A DNA stretch of 64,000 bases from Butyrivibrio fibrisolvens. GTDB taxonomy: Bacteria; Bacillota; Clostridia; Lachnospirales; Lachnospiraceae. The notes beneath the pieces are model-generated. The model saw only the letters and a program-made list of their open reading frames with translations, was not told where the DNA came from and ran no database searches. The stretch covers positions 1,798,001 through 1,862,000 of the forward strand of contig NZ_CP146963.1 of assembly GCF_037113525.1 (NCBI RefSeq). The letters run 5' to 3'. Made by a program: the position numbers and the translations under genes. Position 1 is the first letter of the stretch. Each line of letters starts with the position of its first letter. Positions 51,654 through 59,132 of this stretch are shown in pieces.

Positions 51654-52457
51654 ATGATACAGGAAATACATATCGATACTCTGGAGGAACTTCTTCCTCT
51701 TTTGACAGAGCAAAAGTACAGAGAAGATATCGACAGGAACAGAAGCCCCTATGTTTACAGAGGCATGTCAGATTCATCTTTCAAGATGTATACGAGCCTT
51801 AGCAGAAACTGCAAGTCAAGGCAGAAGCAGCTTGAGCCGGCCATACTTGAAAACTTTGCCAAGTATGCCATCAACGATGATCCTGACATTGGACATTCTG
51901 TATGGAGACAGATGATCCTGGGCCAGCACTACGGCCTTCCTACAAGGCTCCTTGACTGGACTCAGTCTGCCCTTGTTGGTCTTAATTTTGCTATGACAGA
52001 AGAGAATCTTGAAGAGATGGACAAGCATGACTGCATGGTCTGGCGTATCAACATGTCTGAGATGATAGACCTTCTGCCTGAGTCATACAAAAAGGCTGTC
52101 AGGAAAAAGAACTCCATGATTTTTACAGTCGATATGTTAAAAGAGCTTACAGGTAACAGCTTGAAGCAGTATGACCAGGATATGGGCGATACTTCAATGG
52201 TTATCTTTGAGCCGCCGTCACTTAACCAGAGGATCATCAATCAGCATTCCTTCTTTATGGCAGTACCAACGGGAATTGAAGATATTGAGCAGTTCCTTGC
52301 TGATAATACCAATGATACGGTCAAGTATGTCATAGATAAGAAGCTTCGCTGGAGAGTAAGAGACATGCTGGATCAGCTCAACATGAGTGAGAGAATAGTC
52401 TACCCGGGCCTTGAAGGCGTATCCAAGTGGATTGCACGCCACTATTACGTGAAGTGA
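51654..52457 (+). CDS. FRG-domain protein
   Basis: 267 residues from ATG 51654 (AAAGG 7 nt upstream; the ATG at 51648 overlaps that site). FRG domain: FVYRGMSDSSFKMYTSLSR-like start (YVYRGM), HYGLPTRLLDWTQSALVGLNFA, and a C-terminal helical part. FRG proteins often occur near phage-defence or toxin-like genes and their biochemistry is not settled. Here it follows nadE by 14 bp, so it is probably in the NAD-salvage operon and may use or sense NAD or a related nucleotide. This link is inference. Confidence 0.8.
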   Translation: MIQEIHIDTLEELLPLLTEQKYREDIDRNRSPYVYRGMSDSSFKMYTSLSRNCKSRQKQLEPAILENFAKYAINDDPDIGHSVWRQMILGQHYGLPTRLLDWTQSALVGLNFAMTEENLEEMDKHDCMVWRINMSEMIDLLPESYKKAVRKKNSMIFTVDMLKELTGNSLKQYDQDMGDTSMVIFEPPSLNQRIINQHSFFMAVPTGIEDIEQFLADNTNDTVKYVIDKKLRWRVRDMLDQLNMSERIVYPGLEGVSKWIARHYYVK

Positions 52458-52463
52458 GGGGCT

Positions 52464-52748
52464 TTCGCACATGTAAAAGAGTCTAGGCTGTGGCGTATTC
52501 CTGAGAATGGCAGTTGATAAATGATTTGGTTGTCGTGAAAATCATATAAAATTCAAGGCATGATATCTGGAATAATATATTCTGGGATCCGAAACTCGCT
52601 TCGCTCAGACATGCGGATCCCAAGAAGAATATATTATTCCATCTATCAAGCTCTTGAATTTAATATAATTTTCAAAGACAACCAAATCATTTATCAACTG
52701 CCATTCTCAGGAATAGTCAAGGTATAGAGTGGATTTTACATGTGCGAA
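52464..52748. repeat. 285-bp near-perfect inverted repeat
   Basis: Left arm from TTCGCACATGTAAAA (52464) through ATTCCTGAGAATGGCAGTTG (52497-52516) to GGGATCCG (52584-52591); right arm from CGGATCCC (52614) back to TTTTACATGTGCGAA (ends 52748). The long segment ATTCCTGAGAAT...GGTTGTC matches its partner exactly over 38 bp, and GGAATAATATATTCT over 15 bp. The 22-nt loop contains AACTCGCTTCGCTCAGACAT. The transcript would fold into one giant hairpin. The left arm begins 7 bp after the FRG stop codon. No ORF in it. Confidence 0.92.
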
Positions 52749-52979
52749 GTCTGTGCTGATGGATTTTGCGAAGATAAAAAATTCTTTATAAACGGATGCT
52801 TCTAGTAATCAGCAAGTAGCAGATAACTAAAAAACAAAAAAACGTTGTGAACTGCTAGTTTAGGAATGCTCAAGGACGTGAATGTTTTGTGATTGTGAAG
52901 TTTTATATGTTTTATCTATGAGCTTTTTGAGAATCTTTATTTATAAACTTCCGTTTAGACTTTTTTAAGGGTAATCTTA

Positions 52980-53033
52980 TTGACTATGGCTAACACGAGG
53001 AATAAAATTGGTGTTGTTGCAAAGTATTTGCAA
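52980..53033 (+). promoter_or_regulatory. Promoter and +1 palindromic operator of the CobW operon
   Basis: TTGACT (52980-52985), 17 bp, TAAAAT (53003-53008). The palindrome TTGCAAA-gta-TTTGCAA (53017-53033) covers the expected transcription start. This layout is typical of a repressor site; a metal-responsive regulator (Zur-like) is a guess from the gene content, since the sequence is not the Bacillus Zur box. The upstream DNA 52749-52979 shows nothing else. Confidence 0.7.
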
Positions 53034-53082
53034 TTAAGTGCAAAAGTGTAAATTTTTAAATGGAAAGAAGGATAGATATATT

Positions 53083-54432
53083 ATGACAAAGGTAGATATT
53101 ATCTCAGGTTTCCTGGGTGCTGGTAAGACAACACTCATAAAGAAGCTTCTTGCAGAGGCACTTTCTGGAACAAAGACAGTTCTTATAGAGAATGAGTTCG
53201 GTGAGGTTGGTGTTGATGGAGGATTCCTTCAGCAGGCAGGTATTGAGATTCGTGAGATGAATGCGGGTTGCATTTGCTGCTCACTTGTTGGTGATTTCGA
53301 TACTAACCTTACTGAGATCATGAATAAGTACGCTCCAGAGCGTATTATTATTGAGCCGTCAGGCGTTGGTAAGCTTTCTGATGTAGCAGAGGCTATCAAG
53401 AATGTAACTGAGAAGTTCCCTGATATGATGCTCAACAGCGCAGTAACAGTAGTTGATGTTACTAAGGCTAAGGTTTATCTCAAGAACTTTGGTGAGTTCT
53501 TCTCTAACCAGATTGAGAGTGCAGGCACTATCATTCTTACTCGTACAGATAAGGCTGATGATGCTAAGATCGAAGCTGTTGTAGAGCTTATCCGCACTCT
53601 TAATAAGAAGGCTACTATCATCACAACTCCTCTTGCAGAGCTTGACGGCAAGGAGATCCTTGACACATTCGAGGGTAACCATGACTTGGAAAAAGAGCTT
53701 CTTGAAGAGATGATGAGAGAGCACGATCACGACGATGATGAAGATGAGCACGAGCATCACCACCATCACCACGATGATGACGATGATGAGCATGAGCATC
53801 ACCACCATCACCACGATGATGATGACGATGAAGACGAGCATGAGCATCACCACCATCACCACGATGACGACGATGATGAAGACGAGCACGAGCATCACCA
53901 CCATCACCACGATGACGACGATGATGAAGACGAGCATGAGCATCACCACCATCATCACCATGATGACGACGATGATGAGGATGAACACGAGCATCATCAT
54001 CACCACGATGACGACGATGATGAAGACGAGCACGAGCATCACCACCATCATCATGATCATGACGCAGAACCTGATGAAGAGGGCGTTGTAGTTCACCATA
54101 GTGATGCACATCATCACCATCACCACCATCATCACCACGGTGGCCACGATGCAGATGAAGTATTCCAGAGCTGGGCTCTTGAGACTCCTGTTAAGTATTC
54201 AAAGGCTGACATTGAGATGATGCTTTCTAAGCTTGAAGATGCTGACAAATACGGCGTAGTTCTTCGTTCTAAGGGTATGGTTGAAGATTCTGACGGTAAG
54301 TGGATCGAGTTCGACTATGTTCCTGATGAGACACAGATTCGTGAAGGTCATGCCGATGTTACAGGTAAGATCGTAGTTATCGGTTCAGGTCTTAAGGAAG
54401 ATGAGCTTGAGAATCTGTTCCGTAGAAGATAA
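53083..54432 (+). CDS. COG0523/CobW metallochaperone GTPase with long His/Asp/Glu repeat
   Basis: 449 residues from ATG 53083 (AAGAAGGA about 11 nt upstream; the earlier ATG at 53038 has none). G-domain: GFLGAGKTTLIKKL (P-loop), the COG0523 metal motif CICC (in NAGCICCSL), and EPSG. About residues 216-352 are seven units of EHEHHHHHHDDDDDED and a final His run (HHHHHHHHHH), a strong metal-binding region for Zn2+, Ni2+ or Co2+. The C-terminal CobW domain follows (about 364-449). It probably delivers zinc to a client in an operon with a second CobW-like GTPase. The repeat is prone to length change. Confidence 0.9.
   Translation: MTKVDIISGFLGAGKTTLIKKLLAEALSGTKTVLIENEFGEVGVDGGFLQQAGIEIREMNAGCICCSLVGDFDTNLTEIMNKYAPERIIIEPSGVGKLSDVAEAIKNVTEKFPDMMLNSAVTVVDVTKAKVYLKNFGEFFSNQIESAGTIILTRTDKADDAKIEAVVELIRTLNKKATIITTPLAELDGKEILDTFEGNHDLEKELLEEMMREHDHDDDEDEHEHHHHHHDDDDDEHEHHHHHHDDDDDEDEHEHHHHHHDDDDDEDEHEHHHHHHDDDDDEDEHEHHHHHHHDDDDDEDEHEHHHHHDDDDDEDEHEHHHHHHDHDAEPDEEGVVVHHSDAHHHHHHHHHHGGHDADEVFQSWALETPVKYSKADIEMMLSKLEDADKYGVVLRSKGMVEDSDGKWIEFDYVPDETQIREGHADVTGKIVVIGSGLKEDELENLFRRR
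53733..54138 (+). repeat. His/Asp/Glu codon repeat in the CobW gene
   Basis: Seven tandem units of about 42-51 bp built from GAGCACGAGCATCACCACC and a run of GAT/GAC codons, followed by a final CAT/CAC run. Unit lengths vary by multiples of 3, preserving the frame. Other frames and the reverse strand stay open across it and produce artefactual ORFs. Confidence 0.9.
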
Positions 54433-54488
54433 AAGAAAAATTTAGAGCGAGGTACAATCGCGTGTTTGGTTTGAAAGGGAAAGTTACA

Positions 54489-55439
54489 ATGAAACCCGTT
54501 TATATTATCAATGGATTTTTGGATAGCGGTAAGACAGATTTCTTCCGTTATACAATTGCACAGCCTTATTTTCGCAGCAATGGCTTAACACTTATCATCG
54601 TATGCGAAGAGGGTGAGAATGACTATGAGGAAAAGCTCCTTAAGTCAACTAACTCAGTTAAAGTTGTAGTAGATGATGAAGAAGACTTTACAGTAGCAAA
54701 GCTTCAGAGCTTTGAGAACAAGTATAATCCTGAGCGTATCCTTATCGAGTTCAATGGAATGTGGGATCCGAGAGCAATCCACCTTCCTAAGAACTGGAAT
54801 GTAGAGCAGCAGATCACTATGATCAACTGCCAGACTTTTGAAATGTACTACACCAACATGAAGTCAATGCTCGTAGAGCAGATCAGAAAGAGCGATATGA
54901 TCCTCTTTAACAGATGTGACGGCTTCAATGAAAAGCTTCCTGCATTCAAGAGAAATGTTAAGGCTGTAAACCAGCAGTGTGACATTATCTTCGAAGACAG
55001 AAATGGTGAAGTGGATGTAACTCTTGATGAGGATCTTCCATTTGATCTTAAAGCAGATCCTATCGAGCTTAACAACTATGGTTATGGAATGTTCTACCTT
55101 GACGCACTTGAGCATGCTGACCGTTATAAGGGCAAGAAGGTTAAGTTCAAAGCTCTTGTAGCTAAGCCAAAGGGACTTCCTGCAGGAAGATTTGTTCCTG
55201 GACGTCTTTCCATGAACTGCTGTGCACAGGATATGCAGTTCCTTGGATTTGCCTGCGACTATGATAAGGCAGATGAACTCAAGGAGAAAGACTGGGTAGA
55301 AGTAACAGCAGAAGTTGGTAAGGAATTCGTTAAGGAATACAACGGAGAAGGACCTGTTCTTAAGGCTGTATCTGTAGTTCCAGCAACAGAACCTAAAAAT
55401 CCTGTTGTAGATTTTACTCAGCCCATCATGTCAGATTAA
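54489..55439 (+). CDS. Second CobW-like GTPase fused to a YcgQ/DUF1980-like domain
   Basis: 316 residues from ATG 54489 (GAAAGGG about 8 nt upstream; GTG 54462 rejected). The G-domain has the altered P-loop INGFLDSGKTDFF and lacks the CxCC metal motif; the NRCD motif (ILFNRCDG) takes the place of NKxD. Residues about 210-300 resemble the C-terminal OB-like domain of YcgQ/TIGR03943 proteins (GKKVKFKALVAKPKGLP, FVPGRLSMNCCAQDMQFLGFACDYD). In Bacillus, ycgQ belongs to the zinc (Zur) regulon, which supports zinc homeostasis here. Cotranscribed with the preceding gene, 56-bp gap. Confidence 0.8.
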   Translation: MKPVYIINGFLDSGKTDFFRYTIAQPYFRSNGLTLIIVCEEGENDYEEKLLKSTNSVKVVVDDEEDFTVAKLQSFENKYNPERILIEFNGMWDPRAIHLPKNWNVEQQITMINCQTFEMYYTNMKSMLVEQIRKSDMILFNRCDGFNEKLPAFKRNVKAVNQQCDIIFEDRNGEVDVTLDEDLPFDLKADPIELNNYGYGMFYLDALEHADRYKGKKVKFKALVAKPKGLPAGRFVPGRLSMNCCAQDMQFLGFACDYDKADELKEKDWVEVTAEVGKEFVKEYNGEGPVLKAVSVVPATEPKNPVVDFTQPIMSD

Positions 55440-55445
55440 CGCATA

Positions 55446-55541
55446 TAGAAGTCCATCCATGGACTTCTAAACATGTCGTAACTACGTCCTGTAATTTCAA
55501 CACTAAGCCCTGCTTTGGCTATATGCCGAGCGGGGCTTTTT
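55446..55541 (+). terminator. Two hairpins ending the CobW operon
   Basis: TAGAAGTCCAT-cc-ATGGACTTCTA (55446-55469), a perfect palindrome without T-run, then AAGCCCTGCT/GAGCGGGGCTT followed by TTTT (55504-55541), the probable terminator. Confidence 0.8.
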
Positions 55542-55663
55542 AATGTGTAAACTTTGGGTGAAAAATGCCTTCATGGATTCATGTAATATGATTTCAACAG
55601 CAAGAGATACATGAAACAAAAACAAAACACTAATTATATGAATTCCTGAAGGAGGAAAAAGAA

Positions 55664-56095
55664 ATGATGAACAATGAAAAGACTATGGCAGCAGGCAACA
55701 ACCAGCAGGTAACAAACGCGTTTACAGGTGATAAGAACAGAAAGGCACTTATTGGAGTGCTTATAGCAGCCTTTTATTGGATCCCAGCTATACTGATTGA
55801 ACTTCTTTTGAGTAAAATCGATCCTGGTTTGGGCTCAAGTGTATTCTTTATCATTATGATCGCAAGCTCAATAACAGCTTATATTTTAACGGGTGGGCTT
55901 GATATGGTTTTTGGAATCGCTAAAAAGATAGCACTTTTCGGATGGATCATACTTCCGTTTCCGATGGATATAATAACAGGAATCGCAACATTTTTCGTTG
56001 CACTATTATTATTCGCAGCATTCCCGATAGTATTTGCAGTTATCGGCTGGCTTAGAATTCATAAAGAAAACAGGGACATGGAACAGTCTGCTTGA
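55664..56095 (+). CDS. Small integral membrane protein of unknown function
   Basis: 143 residues with about four membrane segments (at about 27-50, 58-80, 87-108 and 112-132) after a polar Asn/Gln-rich N terminus. The C-terminal tail is polar (RIHKENRDMEQSA) and probably cytoplasmic. GGAGG lies about 12 nt before the ATG pair. I recognise no family. It is alone, with a terminator on each side. Confidence 0.65.
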   Translation: MMNNEKTMAAGNNQQVTNAFTGDKNRKALIGVLIAAFYWIPAILIELLLSKIDPGLGSSVFFIIMIASSITAYILTGGLDMVFGIAKKIALFGWIILPFPMDIITGIATFFVALLLFAAFPIVFAVIGWLRIHKENRDMEQSA

Positions 56096-56126
56096 TTCGG
56101 CTGTCAAAAGATATCCCGGTTGTAAT

Positions 56127-56174
56127 AAAAGACCATCGCGATTTCAGAATGAACTGAATCAACGCTGGTCTTTT
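56127..56174 (+). terminator. Terminator after the small membrane protein
   Basis: AAAAGACCA / TGGTCTTTT with an inner TTCAG/CTGAA stem, ending in TTTTG. Confidence 0.85.
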
Positions 56175-56222
56175 GTATGATATACTACCAATAGTACTTG
56201 GAATAATAGAAGGGAGCTTTTT

Positions 56223-57512
56223 ATGATCTGTCCTGGTTGCGGTAAAGAAGTTAAAAAAAATGCGGGATTTTGTCCTAATTGTGGTAGATCCCTGAAAAGA
56301 ACTGATGATAACAAAGACTCAAAAAAGATTATCGGGATAGTTGCAACGATTCTGGCAGTTCTGGTTTTGATATCAGTGACTGTTCTGATAGTAAAAAATA
56401 TTTCTGCAGGCAGATATAACCGTCTTATTGATAAAGGTAATAACTACCTTGAAGAGATGCAATATGATGATGGAATAGCCGCCTTTGACGAAGCGATAAG
56501 AATAGATCCCAAGAGGCCTGATGCTTATGAAGGAAAAGTCAATATTTATATAGCAAAAGGTGATAATGAAAGTGCGCTTGCTGTAATAAATGATGGCTTT
56601 GCAGCAATTGAGGGAGATGAGTACGTAGCGCAGTTCACTGAATTTTCAACAAAAGTATATGAGCAGTATGCAGACGAATTGGTATCAGAAGGTAACTACC
56701 AAGAAGCACTTGAGGTGCTTGAAAAGGGAAATAATCTGATGCCTGGACAGTTATCCAATAAGATTGCTGATGTTATGTATGATGCCAGTGAGCAGCAAAA
56801 AGCTGAAGAGGTAAAAGAAACAACTTCAGATGAAGAAAATGCTTTAGAAGCTACTGAAGAAGCTAGTAGTGAAGAAGATGATTCTCAGCATGATGTAGAC
56901 GAATCGGTTGATGTGACTGAAACATATTTTTTCAGCATCGATATAACTAACATTACGCAGAAAAGCAATGGTACATACGATGTAGAGTGCAATACAAGTA
57001 GATATAAAAAAGTAATTATACCGTACGAAGAATTTGAAAGAATAAATGTTGGTGATACAGTAACGTATGATACAGGATACAGCGGGATTAGAGAAATTAA
57101 GTGTTACTTTATAGAAGACGGTATAAAATACTTCAGTGAATATTCGGAAGATTATTCATCACTTGATGAAATGATAGATAGTGGTGATGATTACTATTTT
57201 ATGAGTCCTGATAATAAGGATTATTATGGAGATATTATTTTATATTTTGGATCTAATATAGCAATAAGAGGTTATACGCAGGAAGAATATTATGTGGAAG
57301 ATGGTGTAGAGACTATAAATATTGATGGTAACTGTTTAGTTAGAGTATATTATGATGAAAGCGGAGAACTTGTAGGATCATTGCGTGATATAACGTTTGA
57401 CCAGTTTTATCAGGAGTATACTAGCGGGTTGACTAGTTTGTTATCATATGTCGTTAATTATAACGAATCTTATGAAATAACATCTCTTATATCATACGCA
57501 TGGTGGGGATAA
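56223..57512 (+). CDS. Zinc-ribbon, single-TM protein with TPR domain
   Basis: 429 residues: zinc ribbon (C3, C6, C17, C20: MICPGCGKEVKKNAGFCPNCGR), a membrane helix at about 38-58, and TPR repeats (about 64-190: GNNYLEEMQYDDGIAAFDEAIRIDPKRPDAYEG). An acidic Glu/Ser linker follows (about 195-235), then a C-terminal beta domain (YFFSIDITNITQKSNGTYDVEC...). Ribbon inside and TPR outside, as in the two paralogues at 15.6-17.7 kb but with a different outer part. It opens the FHA/kinase cluster. Function unknown; a role as sensor or scaffold is possible. AGAAGGGAG before ATG. Confidence 0.78.
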   Translation: MICPGCGKEVKKNAGFCPNCGRSLKRTDDNKDSKKIIGIVATILAVLVLISVTVLIVKNISAGRYNRLIDKGNNYLEEMQYDDGIAAFDEAIRIDPKRPDAYEGKVNIYIAKGDNESALAVINDGFAAIEGDEYVAQFTEFSTKVYEQYADELVSEGNYQEALEVLEKGNNLMPGQLSNKIADVMYDASEQQKAEEVKETTSDEENALEATEEASSEEDDSQHDVDESVDVTETYFFSIDITNITQKSNGTYDVECNTSRYKKVIIPYEEFERINVGDTVTYDTGYSGIREIKCYFIEDGIKYFSEYSEDYSSLDEMIDSGDDYYFMSPDNKDYYGDIILYFGSNIAIRGYTQEEYYVEDGVETINIDGNCLVRVYYDESGELVGSLRDITFDQFYQEYTSGLTSLLSYVVNYNESYEITSLISYAWWG

Positions 57513-57565
57513 TGAATTTTAAATAATAAAATGAAGAAATTCTGGAATTCAGAGGAAAACTATAA

Positions 57566-58579
57566 ATGCCAGATTTAGATAGAGAATACGAAACCATCTT
57601 TATAAAAGATGAAATCGCCAGATGCGAAGATATAGATGAACTTAAGAAAAGTATTTTCCCGTTGCTCAAAACTCAGCAGGACATGTGGGCTGCGAAGATT
57701 ATTTCCATTATAAATGATAATGATCTAACCAAGAAAGGTCTTGCTGAAGCTGTAGGAGTCAGCAGGGTATCTGTCGACAAATGGTGTAAGGGATCTCTTC
57801 CCAAAAACCGTGAGACGTTTTTGAGAATCGGGCTTGTGGCAGGATATGATATCGATAAAATGAATCAGCTTCTGCAAAGGTACGGAAGATATCCGGCATT
57901 ATATTCAAAGAGTCTTGAAGATTGCATTTGTATTTATGTGCTTTCTAAAAAGCATGGAATAGATGCTTTGAATGCATATCTTTATATTCTTGACAGAATC
58001 AGGAATAATATCACAAACAGTTCAAATGATGATGACGACGATCCAGAAACAGTATTATTTGATCAGAGAGTTTCCAGGATCGAAACAGATGATGAGTTTG
58101 AGAGGTTTATTTCAGACAACATATCTGTTTTTTCCAAATCATATAATAAGTTTTATGCATATGTGAAAATGTGCATCAGTCAGAACTACGGCGGATATGT
58201 TGATAGTGTGTTCGAACTTGCCGAAGGTCAGAACTGGTCATCATCTCTAAGACACTGCGTTTCAGCAATAAGACAAGGTAAATGGTATCCCACCAGAAAT
58301 AAGATAATATCTCTGGGACTTCATCTATCTATGGATCATGAGCAGATAGATGAAATGTTGGAGCTTGCGCACATGGAACCCTTGTGTGCCAAGAACATAT
58401 TTGAAAGCGTTGTGATGTTCATATTGGATGACGCTCTTCTTAATGACATGCTGGACAGCAGCTTGGATACTTATGATCCTGATGAACTATGCAGATATGC
58501 AAGAAATATACTTGGAGAACTGAATATTCCGGAGGTGGAAGCTTTTATTTCAGAATTACCGGAGGATAATGATGAGTGA
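57566..58579 (+). CDS. XRE-type HTH protein with helical C-terminal region
   Basis: 337 residues. Residues about 42-95 form a helix-turn-helix (KIISIINDNDLTKKGLAEAVGVSRVSVDKWCKGSLPKNRETFLRIGLVAGY), clearly Cro/CI-like. The remainder is helical, with an acidic DDDDD loop at about 152-157 and a second helix-rich segment that resembles a repeat of the HTH helices (about 235-280, IRQGKWYPTRNKIISLGLHLSMDHEQIDEML). The AGAGGAAA site is about 8 nt before ATG. The stop overlaps the FHA gene by 11 bp, so the two are translationally coupled. It probably regulates or is regulated by the kinase pathway. Confidence 0.75.
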   Translation: MPDLDREYETIFIKDEIARCEDIDELKKSIFPLLKTQQDMWAAKIISIINDNDLTKKGLAEAVGVSRVSVDKWCKGSLPKNRETFLRIGLVAGYDIDKMNQLLQRYGRYPALYSKSLEDCICIYVLSKKHGIDALNAYLYILDRIRNNITNSSNDDDDDPETVLFDQRVSRIETDDEFERFISDNISVFSKSYNKFYAYVKMCISQNYGGYVDSVFELAEGQNWSSSLRHCVSAIRQGKWYPTRNKIISLGLHLSMDHEQIDEMLELAHMEPLCAKNIFESVVMFILDDALLNDMLDSSLDTYDPDELCRYARNILGELNIPEVEAFISELPEDNDE

Positions 58580-59063
58580 TGTAAATCAGCTCCTTGTAAT
58601 AGAACAAGGAAAGTCATACATATATACACTGGATGAACGTCCCATATGGGAAGTTGGCAGACAGTCAGGAGACGTAGTTCCTGATATAAGCCTTAATGTA
58701 CATACAGTAAGCCGTAGACATGGAAGTTTTCAGAATATGGATGGCAACTGGTTCTATATAGACAGGAATGGCAAGAACGGAACCACTTGCAGAGGCAAAA
58801 AAGTCGGAACAGGAATAGGCGGAAGAACAAAGCCTGTTTTGCTTAAGGACGGAGACGTACTTGTTTTTGGCGGCGGGGAAAAAGGCGTTGTATGTGATAA
58901 GACCGCACTTGCAGTTTTTTGTACACATAGGATAGACAGTACTTTAAAAAAAGTCGATACAAAACAATATAATGAAGCAGATGCAGGAACAGTTATTAAA
59001 TCAGATGATAGTCTGACTGTAGTTATGGGAGACTATAGTTATATCATTGAATATATGATTTAA
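58569..59063 (+). CDS. FHA-domain protein
   Basis: 164 residues. FHA domain: WEVGRQSGDVVPDISLNVHTVSRRHGSFQNMDGNWFYIDRNGKNGT (about 27-76) has the conserved GR, SRRH and NG residues that bind phosphothreonine. The domain is at the N-terminal side; the tail (about 110-164) is short and Asp/Thr-rich. It overlaps the HTH gene (GGAGG is inside that gene) and is followed 69 bp later by a Ser/Thr kinase. It probably reads the kinase's phosphothreonine marks; a Thr-rich small protein downstream (61441) is one candidate ligand. Confidence 0.88.
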   Translation: MMSDVNQLLVIEQGKSYIYTLDERPIWEVGRQSGDVVPDISLNVHTVSRRHGSFQNMDGNWFYIDRNGKNGTTCRGKKVGTGIGGRTKPVLLKDGDVLVFGGGEKGVVCDKTALAVFCTHRIDSTLKKVDTKQYNEADAGTVIKSDDSLTVVMGDYSYIIEYMI

Positions 59064-59132
59064 GTAATTACATATCGAAGGCTATATTGGCATTTGGATA
59101 AATAGCCATGTAAAAACAGGCAGAGGTAAATC

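Noticed and set aside
53359..54147. Minus-strand ORF of 262 codons and others over the His/Asp repeat
   Set aside because: It is an antisense shadow of the CAT/CAC and GAT/GAC repeat; the translation is a low-complexity Met/Val run without ribosome site.
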